From: a virus
IMG/VR virus record: IMGVR_UViG_3300025687_000306
Location: 1-24,904 of that record
DNA length: 24,904 nucleotides
Direction: 5' to 3' (one strand)
A program made the position numbers and the translations under genes. The notes beneath the pieces were generated by a model that worked only from the letters and a program-made list of their open reading frames with translations, did not search any database and was not told the origin of the DNA. Of this stretch, positions 5,778-14,499 are shown in pieces (position 1 is the first letter of the stretch; the number at the start of each line of letters is the position of its first letter).

Positions 5778-6058
5778 TGATTGGTCACATGTTGCGCTTA
5801 TGGCTTGAACAATACAATCTCGATGTAACGACATTCGCCAGCCTTTCAGGCTACGACCGAAAAGTGGTTCACAATTGGCTTAGTCGACGGTCTATTCCCA
5901 ATAAACAGTCGATTCGAAACATTGTTGACACCTTGGCCCATTATGCACACTGGACAACGAACCATCGGGAATTCGTCTTCGTCAAGTTGCTAGGGTTTCG
6001 TGAGACTGAAATGTCTTGGCAAATGAGATTGAGACAAATCGAAAAAAACACGATATAG
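5774..6058 (+). CDS. Helix-turn-helix protein, last gene of the rightward operon (94 aa)
   Basis: The start overlaps the stop of the annealing protein gene as ATGA, with GGGGG just before. Residues about 13-45 resemble an HTH: LDVTTFASLSGYDRKVVHNW, then a recognition segment LSRRSIPNKQSIRNI. The C-terminal half is aromatic and basic (HYAHWTTNHREFVFVKLLGF). It resembles the two leftward small HTH proteins in size and design but is not an obvious copy of either. It could be a Cro-like partner of the repressor at 4519-4785 or an activator of the late operon; the sequence does not decide. Transcription is stopped by the hairpins just downstream. Confidence 0.7.
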   Translation: MMIGHMLRLWLEQYNLDVTTFASLSGYDRKVVHNWLSRRSIPNKQSIRNIVDTLAHYAHWTTNHREFVFVKLLGFRETEMSWQMRLRQIEKNTI

Positions 6059-6064
6059 GACATT

Positions 6065-6090
6065 GGGCAATTCGCCCGTTTTCCTTTTTG
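6065..6090 (+). terminator. Weak terminator after the rightward operon
   Basis: GGGC and GCCC (6065-6068 and 6074-6077) form a short stem followed by GTTTTCCTTTTT. The stem is only 4 bp, so alone it would be leaky; it sits just before a much stronger hairpin. Confidence 0.4.
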
Positions 6091-6101
6091 GTTAATGGTT
6101 T

Positions 6102-6136
6102 GGCTTGGGGAAGTTCCCCAAGCCTTTTCACTTTTT
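6102..6136. terminator. Strong terminator between converging operons
   Basis: GGCTTGGGG (6102-6110) and CCCCAAGCC (6116-6124) form a 9-bp G+C-rich stem around AAGTT. Rightward it is followed by TTTTCACTTTTT, ending the recombination operon. It also lies just beyond the stop of the last leftward late gene (6140); in that direction the T-tract is poor, but the stem could still end or protect late transcripts. Confidence 0.8.
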
Positions 6137-6139
6137 GGT

Positions 6140-6463
6140 CTATGCTTTGATAATTAAAGACCAAGCTGATCCATTACAAACAACCAACGCACCTTCACCG
6201 ACTGCGACTGTGGCAATTGTTGCAGCTGCATCGTTTTTCACGACTAGATTGTTTGTTGCACCTGAATTCTTAACCCAAAAATGGATACCGTCGGTTTCAG
6301 CTGGAAGGGTGATTGTTCTGTCAGCTGCTCCACCGTTTAGAACTTGATAGGTTGAGTCACTCAGAACAAGGGTTTTGTCATTTGCGATTGTCTCAACATT
6401 TACGCCATTCAAAAGGGCGATGTGTTTACGCACCTGAAAAGGGGCTTCGTTATTAAAGGCCAT
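6140..6463 (-). CDS. Small beta-rich protein, last gene of the late operon (107 aa)
   Basis: The ATG at 6463 has GGAGA 5 bases upstream; an upstream in-frame ATG at 6475 overlaps that site. The protein is rich in Val, Thr, Ala, Asn and Gly with alternating hydrophobic residues (TLVLSDSTYQVLNGGAADRT, then VKNSGATNNLVVKNDAAATI), which suggests a beta-sandwich or fibre-like fold. No signal peptide, membrane span or enzyme motif is seen. It follows the lysis genes at the end of the late operon, where head decoration or tail fibre accessory proteins are sometimes found. A structural role is inference from composition and location; the family is not recognised. Confidence 0.65.
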   Translation of the reverse strand: MAFNNEAPFQVRKHIALLNGVNVETIANDKTLVLSDSTYQVLNGGAADRTITLPAETDGIHFWVKNSGATNNLVVKNDAAATIATVAVGEGALVVCNGSAWSLIIKA

Positions 6464-6484
6464 GTTATTCTCCATCGAATAGGA

Positions 6485-6838
6485 TTAGTGGTTTGTTGTG
6501 TGGGTCTCTTTGAACTGGGTATCTAGTTTGAGGAATGTTCGAACCTCTTTCAAGTCGTTCTCCATGGGGTTAAGCCGCTTATGAAGACCGGAAGCAGTAT
6601 TTCGAATAATCTCGCTTGTCTGAATGTGCTGTTCGTTCATTCTCTCGTTCATTGCGTCCAGGCGTTCGGTAATTTTCCGGCTGGCTTCGATTTGTTCGTC
6701 AATTTGTCGAATGTGTTTGTCCACCAATTGGGGAACATACTTTGAGACCATTCGACCAATCCCAAATAACATCGTGACCGCTAGGGCTAGACCCGAAAGG
6801 GGTCCCGTTAACATCATTAATAGGCTTTCGTGTTCCAT
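6485..6838 (-). CDS. Membrane-anchored coiled-coil protein, lysis candidate (117 aa)
   Basis: The start at 6838 overlaps the amidase stop (TAATG) and has a GGGGGG run 7 bases upstream. A hydrophobic stretch at about residues 6-29 (LLMMLTGPLSGLALAVTMLF) forms one membrane span. The rest is a long charged helix with heptad-like spacing (about 38-100), typical of a coiled coil. This design fits an inner-membrane spanin subunit or a one-span holin-like accessory. The position right after the endolysin supports a lysis role. No outer-membrane lipoprotein partner is evident, and the window has no other holin candidate. A role as a tail- or membrane-associated protein is also possible. Confidence 0.7.
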   Translation of the reverse strand: MEHESLLMMLTGPLSGLALAVTMLFGIGRMVSKYVPQLVDKHIRQIDEQIEASRKITERLDAMNERMNEQHIQTSEIIRNTASGLHKRLNPMENDLKEVRTFLKLDTQFKETHTTNH

Positions 6839-7434
6839 TAGATAGCCCCCCATGTCTTGATACCTTGCGCCATGGCCGCCCCAAGTCGATGAATCCCATC
6901 GATGGTCAATAACTGCTTGTGGGCGTCACAATCAATGAATAGAGGTTCGGAGCATATCGCCACGGGTCGGTTCACGCCCTTAATAGTATAATATGCATTC
7001 TTGGTCCAATCCGAAGGGCTAGCCGGTATCTTCTTAACCACCCGAATCTCGGACAAGTTCTTCTCCATGGCTTCGGCTATGTTGTCGGCTAGGTCCGCTC
7101 CAGCTGCGCTCCGATGGTCGTAGAACATCGCCCCATAATCACCGCCCCCAGCGTTCAAGTGTAGCGCAATGTAAACAACAGGACCCGTATAACGAGCTGC
7201 ATATTCGTTAACCCGTGCGTGTCGTTCTGGATATGAACCGTCCGAAATGGGGATAACATGGATTCCTTCTTGTCGAAGTTCCAGTTCAAGCGCTAGGGAC
7301 AAATAGCCCGTCCAAAACGCTTCTGCTTCGTGGATTGATTCTTCTCCATCCCCATCGACATCGGCTATTGCTCCGATTGAATTTAGGCGGTTTATTTGCC
7401 CACTGTGCTGTCTGTCCAATACTACCAACATCAT
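6838..7434 (-). CDS. N-acetylmuramoyl-L-alanine amidase, endolysin (Amidase_3, 198 aa)
   Basis: The protein follows the Amidase_3 plan. The first strand ends in LDRQHSGQ with zinc ligand H10. A glutamate lies in EAEAFW (E37 or E39). ALHLNA supplies H92, and ICSEPLFID the catalytic E163. These enzymes cut the amide bond between N-acetylmuramic acid and L-alanine in peptidoglycan. An acidic DVDGDGEES loop at about 25-33 resembles an EF-hand calcium loop. There is no signal peptide or separate wall-binding domain, so export would need a holin. It overlaps the tail hub gene by ATGA and the next lysis candidate by TAATG. Function is well supported. Confidence 0.9.
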   Translation of the reverse strand: MMLVVLDRQHSGQINRLNSIGAIADVDGDGEESIHEAEAFWTGYLSLALELELRQEGIHVIPISDGSYPERHARVNEYAARYTGPVVYIALHLNAGGGDYGAMFYDHRSAAGADLADNIAEAMEKNLSEIRVVKKIPASPSDWTKNAYYTIKGVNRPVAICSEPLFIDCDAHKQLLTIDGIHRLGAAMAQGIKTWGAI

Positions 7435-9128
7435 GTCCCCCTTGGTGTTGTATATGGGTTGTCTTCGATAAGTATATCATACAACCAAGACGACCCGTCC
7501 CACTTCTTGGAAGTGATTGTGGCTATCTGTTCGGTGAGATACAAAGACGAACTTGTCAGCCCTATAACATCCCCAATCATGAGATAACCATATTTAGCCG
7601 CAGCTCTATAGGTCAATCGTCTTTTGACTAGACAGTTCGCCCGAAGTAGGTATCGGGCTATCCGTCCAGCTGTCCCGGTATCATAAACATAGCTCGTTTC
7701 AATGACATTTCGACGGACCCCATAACGCTGTTGGGATAGGGTCGCATAACCATCGAAGTCCATGGTCTCGGGTATGTATTCCAAGTCGGCCCCAATCGAA
7801 TAATAGGACATGAAAGAACCGCTTGTTCCGTCTTTGGCGTATCGTAGCTCGATGACATTGTATATTTCATCCAGCCCGACAGCCGCTTCAAGTGCGCTTA
7901 TTCTCTGGAAGTCGCTACCCTCCAGAATGTGGGTGGTAAATGCGATTCGTTGCCCCTGGAAGTACTGAAGATAGACAACAGGTCTCAAGCCATAGGGACC
8001 CGAAACAACGGACAAGGGCATAAGCGGGAGAATGTTTTGGTTAAGCCAGTCCCAAGCCGTGACCCGTGGTTCGTTAACATATCCAGCGAACCGATAGGTG
8101 TTGAGTAACTGTTGGACGCTTCCCCATGCTTCCCAATCGACAGACATTTTCGTCTTGGATAGGGCGAACATGACAAGGTCCCCACCGCCTTCCAAAATAC
8201 CTTCTCCGAAGGGGTTTAGGTGCCCACCTGAATATGTCCCCGCTCCCGCTGGGTTGTACCACCTAGTAAAGTAGCTCTTGTTCGAATGTCCTGAGTCGTC
8301 CGCTTCATAGACTGGTGAACCATGGACATCCACGAAGGAATATAGAACCCCATTGGCGTCCTTGGCTTCTTGAACGGGTTGGGTCGTGATTCGATAGTCC
8401 CCATCCCGAATCATAACTGTAGCTGCGTCCACCTTGTGACCGGCTATCATGATTTTATCGTGGTTGATTTCTCCACCCCCACCTCCATGTTCTGAATCGA
8501 TGGGATAAGCGGGTGTCGAATAGAGGTTGGGTACATTGGTTCCGTCAGCTCTGATACTGTTGGACGGATTCCCAAAGACGAAAGGGTAAGCCTTTCCAGG
8601 GCCCAAGTCATTGGGGACATTTGGGAACTTCGAAATGTTTATGAGATTGTCTTGGTCCAATATATAGCCTGACATGTCATAGGGCTGTTGTTCGACACTG
8701 AAAGCCGCAAAACCCAACGGTTCTTCGGGGTCTCCGATGATGGGCTGGCTTATCTCACCTTCGAATAATAGAATCCTTTCTTCCCATGTCTGAAGGGGTT
8801 GTCCATTTCGGACCATGACATAACTAAGCTCGGCCCGTGCACCGTCCAAAATACGCCCATTTCGGAACTCTGCGACCATATCATGAGGAAAGACCACCGC
8901 TAGGGATACGCTGTTCGACTCAACCGATATTTGGAATAAATCGGACTGTTCTGTGTAGTCTAGTTGTTCAAGCTGCCCTTGGAACTGATAGTCGCCATTG
9001 TCATATTGGATTTCGATTGGGATGTTTGAGAACCGATATAGAGCTCCACCCCAATCCACGACTAGAAGCCAAACCAAATCGGCTCCTTTGTAGTCGTTCT
9101 CGTCTAAGACCCTTCGAAATGTTGTCAT
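7431..9128 (-). CDS. Tail tip/hub protein (565 aa)
   Basis: This is the last tail gene before lysis and overlaps the 1108-residue tail protein by ATGA. The N-terminus (FRRVLDENDYKGADLVWLLV, then VDWGGALYRFSNIPIEI) and the later ELRYAKDGTSGSFMSYYSIG and YVYDTGTAGRIARYLLRANC segments look like tail hub/tip proteins that build the base of siphovirus tails. The C-terminus (about 515-565) reads as a small beta-barrel strand set (MIGDVIGLTSSSLYLTEQIA). A Gly-rich loop with five Gly near residue 217 probably links two domains. It likely caps the tube and anchors the sialidase-like protein. Function rests on position and general resemblance rather than on a diagnostic motif. Confidence 0.65.
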   Translation of the reverse strand: MTTFRRVLDENDYKGADLVWLLVVDWGGALYRFSNIPIEIQYDNGDYQFQGQLEQLDYTEQSDLFQISVESNSVSLAVVFPHDMVAEFRNGRILDGARAELSYVMVRNGQPLQTWEERILLFEGEISQPIIGDPEEPLGFAAFSVEQQPYDMSGYILDQDNLINISKFPNVPNDLGPGKAYPFVFGNPSNSIRADGTNVPNLYSTPAYPIDSEHGGGGGEINHDKIMIAGHKVDAATVMIRDGDYRITTQPVQEAKDANGVLYSFVDVHGSPVYEADDSGHSNKSYFTRWYNPAGAGTYSGGHLNPFGEGILEGGGDLVMFALSKTKMSVDWEAWGSVQQLLNTYRFAGYVNEPRVTAWDWLNQNILPLMPLSVVSGPYGLRPVVYLQYFQGQRIAFTTHILEGSDFQRISALEAAVGLDEIYNVIELRYAKDGTSGSFMSYYSIGADLEYIPETMDFDGYATLSQQRYGVRRNVIETSYVYDTGTAGRIARYLLRANCLVKRRLTYRAAAKYGYLMIGDVIGLTSSSLYLTEQIATITSKKWDGSSWLYDILIEDNPYTTPRGT

Positions 9129-12100
9129 TTGATTTCGTCCAGCTGAATAGTTGCGATTCGAAACACTTCCCCAGCCCCAAGACCTTGAAGTTCATCCCCA
9201 ACAATGTTGGTTATCTGAACTGGGTCGACAAATCGACAAGTCATGTGGTCGCCCCTTCGGTTCAGGACTTGGACTTGGTTGTCTCCATCGATGGAACCTG
9301 TAAACGAAGGGACATAGACAGTTTGGTGAACCCCGCCTTCTAGGTATCGATAGAACCCTTGTAGTGAACTGGGAGCGTCTCCAACATTGGCCAAGGCGTC
9401 CCCACGGTTCGACCCTTTCCAATAGTCGGGCTCGGTGTTGGCGCTGTACAGGTCCGAAATATCGATTCCATCCGACCAGCTGATTTGGATAGACCGTCCA
9501 TTGTTGCCCGTGTTTCGACTGAAGACAGTACCGTCTAGCGTTTCGGTGTCCTCAACCCCTTGGGATTCTGTGATTCTTCGGCCCCTTCCATATTGTCGTC
9601 CAGGAATGAACATTGGGCCAGCTGTCACTAGACCGATTTGGAAGTAATCTTCGACGGTCTCTTGAGACGAAATTTCAATCCCAATTGCCTTGGTATCACG
9701 CCACGAAGTGGACTGGTTGTCTGTATAAACCAGAACACAACAGCTATTCGGAATAATTGTTGCTGTTCCACTTGTGGGTTCTGTGCCGTCCACCCCTTCC
9801 AAGGTTAGGACCGCATATTTCGACGATGTCACAATGAACGGTCCTTCACTGTTCGAAGCTATGGTTCTGAACTTGACATTGCCCGCTCCATCGTCCAGCT
9901 TAACCCTCCAACCCTTACATTCATTGTAAAAGAAGTAGGGATGTTGAATGGTTCCACTTGTGGCGGAGCTCTGAATGGTTGCCCCTGTTCGTGTAAAGGC
10001 TCCCGAATAGGCGTTATTGTCGACGGTTCCAATCGTTATCCAAGCGCTTCCATTATGTCGTCGAATGGTGAAGTTTTGGAAGTTGATGTTCTCAAGACAA
10101 ACCCCCAACATGTCGTTTTCCAGCTCGGTTACTTCTTGCGAAGGGTCGACATAAAGGGCTATGCGTGACGATGGAATAGCCCCAACGGAAGCGGGTGTTC
10201 TCCATGTCGTTCGGGTCGTTGGGCTGATTGAGTAGACAATGTTTTCCAACGGATAGTCGAACCGTGGTTCAATGTCCCATGTGTCCACTTCTTGGGTGGC
10301 TCCGTCCCTTGTTGAGATGAACAAATCCCCATTCAGTTTCACATTGTACCCAAGACCCGGATAAGGTCTTGACCACAGCTCCCTATCTGTTTGACCATAA
10401 GCCAATTGGCGTCCTGTGTGGGTGTCATAACTGACATGGGCTTCATAAAGCGAAATATCACGCACTGAACCCGACCCCATAGCTCCGAAATACATGTATT
10501 GGGTGGTTTGAGTCCCGCTTGTTAGGCTTGCGCTATTCCCAATCAAAGACCAAGCACGAACCAAACCTGTCGCAGCTTCACGATACCAAGCGTAGACATT
10601 CGAATCCGATAGACCGATTAAAATGTCCGTCTCTTGTGTCATGTCGACCGAACGAACGGGGCTGATTTGGGCTCCGGCCACTTCGTCGTATAGGTCTAAT
10701 TGGGTTGCACTTGCCCGAACGCTGACACGATATGAGACCCCAACCCCGTCACTGATTTGTAGCTGTAAAATCGGCTTGAGAATGGTCCCCGTTGTGACCT
10801 TTATATGGACTCGTGCGACCATCCCAGTCAATAGGTCACCTGAAAGACCTGTTCGACTGTAGTATCGTTGGGTTATGGCTGTCGTCGTTATGTTGACATA
10901 TCCATTTTGGAGGGTTTGACCTCCAGCCCCCACAGCTGTCCAACCAACCAAACCAGGCAATTGAACACCAAACCAGTTAATCGCCCATCTCATTCGACGG
11001 GTATCATCTGCGAACAGTTGGTAAGGTGGGGCCGTGACCGTTGAATAGCCGCCTATCTGAAGACATCCCAATATTTCATTGTAGATACTAGCTGCGGTTC
11101 CAGCTGTATTGTGAAAGACAAGCCCTTCTCCACCTTGGGAACACCCAACAAAGTTCGTTAGATATAGGTTTGGGGCTAGTAAAAAATTGTTTATTTGTCC
11201 GGCTGGTTGATTGACAAAAACACTTCCACCTACGCCCATCCCCGACCAATTCTTTCCACCGTCAATCGACTGGAAAACTTGTGTCGTGTCCTCTCCTTGG
11301 GTAGAACCTTGAATTTGTCTAGCTATAGCATAATAGGTTCCGTCGGTATCAATCCAAACAGACAATTCACCTTCCCAAGCCGCCCCTGGGGCTCCGCCTT
11401 CGAAAAGCGTGTTCGTGCTTATGTCGTACTTGACCGAAGACGAAATGGGACTGGTGGCGCTCGCCATAGTAGCCAAGACCAACACCCTTGGACTCGCTGG
11501 GAACTCGATATAGGTCACATTGAAGGTTCCGTTCACCACCTGAAGACCATGGGATAAGAACCCGCCCGTGTCATTCTGAGCGACAAGGTCGAAGGTCAAG
11601 CCTTGGTTGGTCGAAATGTATTGAAGCAAGACCCCCATGTTAAAAGTGGTTACGCTCGTGTTGTGTTTGATGATATGGGCCGTTAGAACAGTTTGTCCAC
11701 CAATCGAACGAACTCGAATGTCCGACAGGTCGACCCCAGCCGTTCCCGCTCCGAATGAACCTTTATTGGCTATCGATAGTGTTGCGAAGTCGAAGGGGAT
11801 AGCTTCAGTCGATACTTGATTCCAAGTTGCCCCCCCATCTTCGGTTCTGTGGACATTGACTTGGGCTAGCTCGTCGTCTCCATCGATGGTCCAATGAACA
11901 CAAAGAATCGACCCGTCTTCAAGTTCACAAAGACCCGAAAATAAGAAGTCTTCGGCTATAGCTGCGTCACTCGAATATAGGCTGATTGGGGTTGAGTAGG
12001 TTCCATCGGTCGACCGCTTGATGACCATAACATCGAAGACCCCACTTTCTTGTTTTTCGGTTGAGATATAGACCGAACCATCGGAAGCCTGAAGACAGTC

Positions 12101-12451
12101 CCTTGGAATGAACTTTATTGTGTTCGAACCGACAACCCGTTCCCACCAAGTGTTAAAGTTATAGGCGTCTCGGCCATACCAATCCCCACTTGTCGACGGT
12201 CTCCATTGTAGTTGGGAGCGTCCACCAAGTCCAACATGTCCAGCTCTAACCGTTCGCACCTGTACGACATCCCCTTCAGCCATAAGGCCTGAAGCCTGAA
12301 GAACCATGGGGGAATTTTGGGAAGCCCTTGGGACCCCAGCCCTTGGGGTGTTCTGTTGGGCTGTTGTCTCGTCCATCCAGAACGAATCGGTCGTGAACTT
12401 TAAGGGCGAAATGAAGCCCCTCATGTTGTTGGGTGTTCTATCGGTTCCCAT
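9125..12451 (-). CDS. Large tail protein with sialidase-like (Asp-box) propeller (1108 aa)
   Basis: This is the largest gene, between tape measure and hub; its start overlaps the tape measure stop (TAATG). Residues about 115-440 contain Asp-box-like turns of the sialidase/BNR type: TEDGGATW (203-210), STNQGLTF (280-287) and SIDGGKNW (395-402), plus a looser STDGTYST near 147. These turns mark a beta-propeller that in known proteins binds or cleaves sialylated or other acidic sugars. About 480-690 looks like a lectin/LamG-type jelly roll. The last ~200 residues (RQYGRGRRITESQGVEDTET and on) look like a tail-anchoring domain. It is likely a receptor-binding or sugar-degrading tail component. 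I did not identify the full catalytic Arg triad and Tyr/Glu set, so enzyme activity is open. Confidence 0.7.
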   Translation of the reverse strand: MGTDRTPNNMRGFISPLKFTTDSFWMDETTAQQNTPRAGVPRASQNSPMVLQASGLMAEGDVVQVRTVRAGHVGLGGRSQLQWRPSTSGDWYGRDAYNFNTWWERVVGSNTIKFIPRDCLQASDGSVYISTEKQESGVFDVMVIKRSTDGTYSTPISLYSSDAAIAEDFLFSGLCELEDGSILCVHWTIDGDDELAQVNVHRTEDGGATWNQVSTEAIPFDFATLSIANKGSFGAGTAGVDLSDIRVRSIGGQTVLTAHIIKHNTSVTTFNMGVLLQYISTNQGLTFDLVAQNDTGGFLSHGLQVVNGTFNVTYIEFPASPRVLVLATMASATSPISSSVKYDISTNTLFEGGAPGAAWEGELSVWIDTDGTYYAIARQIQGSTQGEDTTQVFQSIDGGKNWSGMGVGGSVFVNQPAGQINNFLLAPNLYLTNFVGCSQGGEGLVFHNTAGTAASIYNEILGCLQIGGYSTVTAPPYQLFADDTRRMRWAINWFGVQLPGLVGWTAVGAGGQTLQNGYVNITTTAITQRYYSRTGLSGDLLTGMVARVHIKVTTGTILKPILQLQISDGVGVSYRVSVRASATQLDLYDEVAGAQISPVRSVDMTQETDILIGLSDSNVYAWYREAATGLVRAWSLIGNSASLTSGTQTTQYMYFGAMGSGSVRDISLYEAHVSYDTHTGRQLAYGQTDRELWSRPYPGLGYNVKLNGDLFISTRDGATQEVDTWDIEPRFDYPLENIVYSISPTTRTTWRTPASVGAIPSSRIALYVDPSQEVTELENDMLGVCLENINFQNFTIRRHNGSAWITIGTVDNNAYSGAFTRTGATIQSSATSGTIQHPYFFYNECKGWRVKLDDGAGNVKFRTIASNSEGPFIVTSSKYAVLTLEGVDGTEPTSGTATIIPNSCCVLVYTDNQSTSWRDTKAIGIEISSQETVEDYFQIGLVTAGPMFIPGRQYGRGRRITESQGVEDTETLDGTVFSRNTGNNGRSIQISWSDGIDISDLYSANTEPDYWKGSNRGDALANVGDAPSSLQGFYRYLEGGVHQTVYVPSFTGSIDGDNQVQVLNRRGDHMTCRFVDPVQITNIVGDELQGLGAGEVFRIATIQLDEIK

Positions 12452-14499
12452 TAGTAAGCTCCGCTTCCAATTGGTTTAAATTGTCGTGTGAGAACACTTT
12501 GTCGTCGAAGTGCGCTTCTATTATAACGGTCTAAGTGTTTGAATGGGGAAATAACGACGACTTGGGGACCGCTTGTTTCACCTCTTTGTAGGGCTGCGAC
12601 CCCTCGTTCACCGCCCAATCGATTCACGGTTGATTCATCCAAGACGGCTTCCCCTCTTTGGGCTCGAATAATTGTTTCCCCTGGACGAAGTGGGTCCATG
12701 TTCCCAATCAAGCCCCCCATGTCGAAGGTGGGTGGGGGTTGGGCAATAACTGCGGCAGCTTGAGCTGCTCCCGAAGCCACTAACGCACCTGTGGCGATAC
12801 CCCCAGCGATTGGGCCCAAGGTGGCGTTGGCCTTGGTTATGGCGACAGCTGTGTTCACTGCAATGTCGGTTAGAGCTGCGGTTTGTTTGAGGAAGTGCAG
12901 CTTTAGGGCTTGTTCTTGGGTTATCTTGCCCGTGTCCACCAATACACTTTCGATTGCGTTGGCGGCTGCCGTGGCTGAACTGGTCATAATACTAACGAAC
13001 GCTTGACGGGCTGCGGTCTCTTTTGCGATTTCGGCCAATCGCTTCTTGTGTGATTTGGCCTCCATTTCATCCCGAACGGCTATAGCTGCCATCTCGGCTT
13101 CTTCGACTGACCCGCTTATTTCCCGAAGTTCTTCGATTCGTGCTAGCCGTTGTTCGAATTGCATTTGTTCCAATTCTTCTTCAGTCATCAGAGCTTCGAC
13201 GGCTTGTTGACGAATGGCCAACAGTTCTTCAAGGGCTTTCGCTTGTTCCTTGGCTGCGCTGTCGTCTTGTTTTGGTGGCTTGAGGTTCTCTTGTGCGCTT
13301 GCTAGGTCTTGGGCTGCTCGTGCTGCTCTTTGGTCGGCTTGGGCTTGGCTGGCTGATTGCTCTATTATTTCTTTTCGTAGTTTCTGAAGGTCTGACACCT
13401 TCGCACTTGCCTTATCAAATGCGTCCCCAAGGTTCAAAATAGCGTCGACATCTTCACCCATGGCTTTGATGACTTGTCCGGTCTCAGATATAGCATTTTG
13501 GGCAAGTTGGGCAGCTGCTCCGAAGTCCCCTTCAAAGACTTTTACTGTCGCCATTCCCAAGCCTGATATGGATGTCAACACGGCTTCGACTGAACGGGAC
13601 ATTAAACTAAAGTTCGCTATAACTGCTTTAATGACATCCCCAGCGATTGAACCAAAGAACACAATCCCATCGGATATTTTGAATAGTCCATCGCTTAATT
13701 CAGCTGTTCCAGTGACATTGGCTAGAATTTCAGCCCCAACCCCTTGAAGGACCAATTGTATTTCGGCCATGGCTCGCTGAAACAACCCCATTTCAGCACT
13801 ATTAGCGGCCATATTTATTCCGAATTCACTTGCTAATTGGTTAAAGGCTTGCATATTGTCAAGCGCTCCGGACTGTAGAAGGGCGGGTCCTGCTGCCTTT
13901 CCAAAGATGTCCATAGCTAAAGCGTTCTTTTCGGTTTGGTTCTCAACCTGTGCAAGGGTGGCCGTTATCTCGTTGAAGACATCGTCAGCACTTCTCAAGT
14001 TTCCTTCTGCATCCGTTGCACTGATACCTAAGCGTGTAAAGGCTTCCGCAGCTGGTCCCGTACCTTGGGAAGCGTCAACAATTGCTCCTGACAGTTTGAT
14101 AAGGCCGGGTTCTAGTTGTTGAAAAGCAACCCCAGCCCCTTCAGCCGCTAGACGAAGTCCACCTAAGTTTTCAACGGTTAGACCTGTCTTGGTGGAGGCG
14201 TCGACAAGTTCGTTCGATAGGTCGGCTAGATGTTGTCCGAACGCAATAACCCCAGCCCCAGCGACAGCAACCCCCGCTCCCAATGTCGCCATGGCTTGGC
14301 CAGCTTTCTTAAAACTTGCCCCAATCCGTTTCGATGAACGAGCTGCGGCTTCTTCTGTCTTTCGAAAATGTTCTCGCATTTCCGCAGACATCTTTTGAAC
14401 TTGTTCTTCAGTTATTCCAGGAATACGACGAAGTTTTTCTTCTAGGGCCTTGGTTTGGGCTTCAATTTTAATTTGGATTGTCTTATTTACATCAGCCAT
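12451..14499 (-). CDS. Tape measure protein (682 aa)
   Basis: The N-terminus is charged and helical. It is followed by a Gly/Ala hydrophobic segment (about 72-92, AGQAMATLGAGVAVAGAGVI), a phage tape-measure core (about 105-215), and a long coiled coil (about 380-495). A second Gly/Ala-rich hydrophobic region (about 560-600) leads to the typical C-terminus MGGLIGNMDPLRPGETIIRA. This order is standard for tape measures that set tail length and enter the host envelope with the DNA. If length scales at about 0.15 nm per residue, the tail is roughly 100 nm. It follows the chaperone and a gp10-like gene and overlaps the latter by TAATG. Confidence 0.92.
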   Translation of the reverse strand: MADVNKTIQIKIEAQTKALEEKLRRIPGITEEQVQKMSAEMREHFRKTEEAAARSSKRIGASFKKAGQAMATLGAGVAVAGAGVIAFGQHLADLSNELVDASTKTGLTVENLGGLRLAAEGAGVAFQQLEPGLIKLSGAIVDASQGTGPAAEAFTRLGISATDAEGNLRSADDVFNEITATLAQVENQTEKNALAMDIFGKAAGPALLQSGALDNMQAFNQLASEFGINMAANSAEMGLFQRAMAEIQLVLQGVGAEILANVTGTAELSDGLFKISDGIVFFGSIAGDVIKAVIANFSLMSRSVEAVLTSISGLGMATVKVFEGDFGAAAQLAQNAISETGQVIKAMGEDVDAILNLGDAFDKASAKVSDLQKLRKEIIEQSASQAQADQRAARAAQDLASAQENLKPPKQDDSAAKEQAKALEELLAIRQQAVEALMTEEELEQMQFEQRLARIEELREISGSVEEAEMAAIAVRDEMEAKSHKKRLAEIAKETAARQAFVSIMTSSATAAANAIESVLVDTGKITQEQALKLHFLKQTAALTDIAVNTAVAITKANATLGPIAGGIATGALVASGAAQAAAVIAQPPPTFDMGGLIGNMDPLRPGETIIRAQRGEAVLDESTVNRLGGERGVAALQRGETSGPQVVVISPFKHLDRYNRSALRRQSVLTRQFKPIGSGAY

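Noticed and set aside
8837-9343. 168-residue rightward open frame inside tail genes
   Set aside because: It is a shadow of two well supported leftward tail genes, with no ribosome site or known motif.
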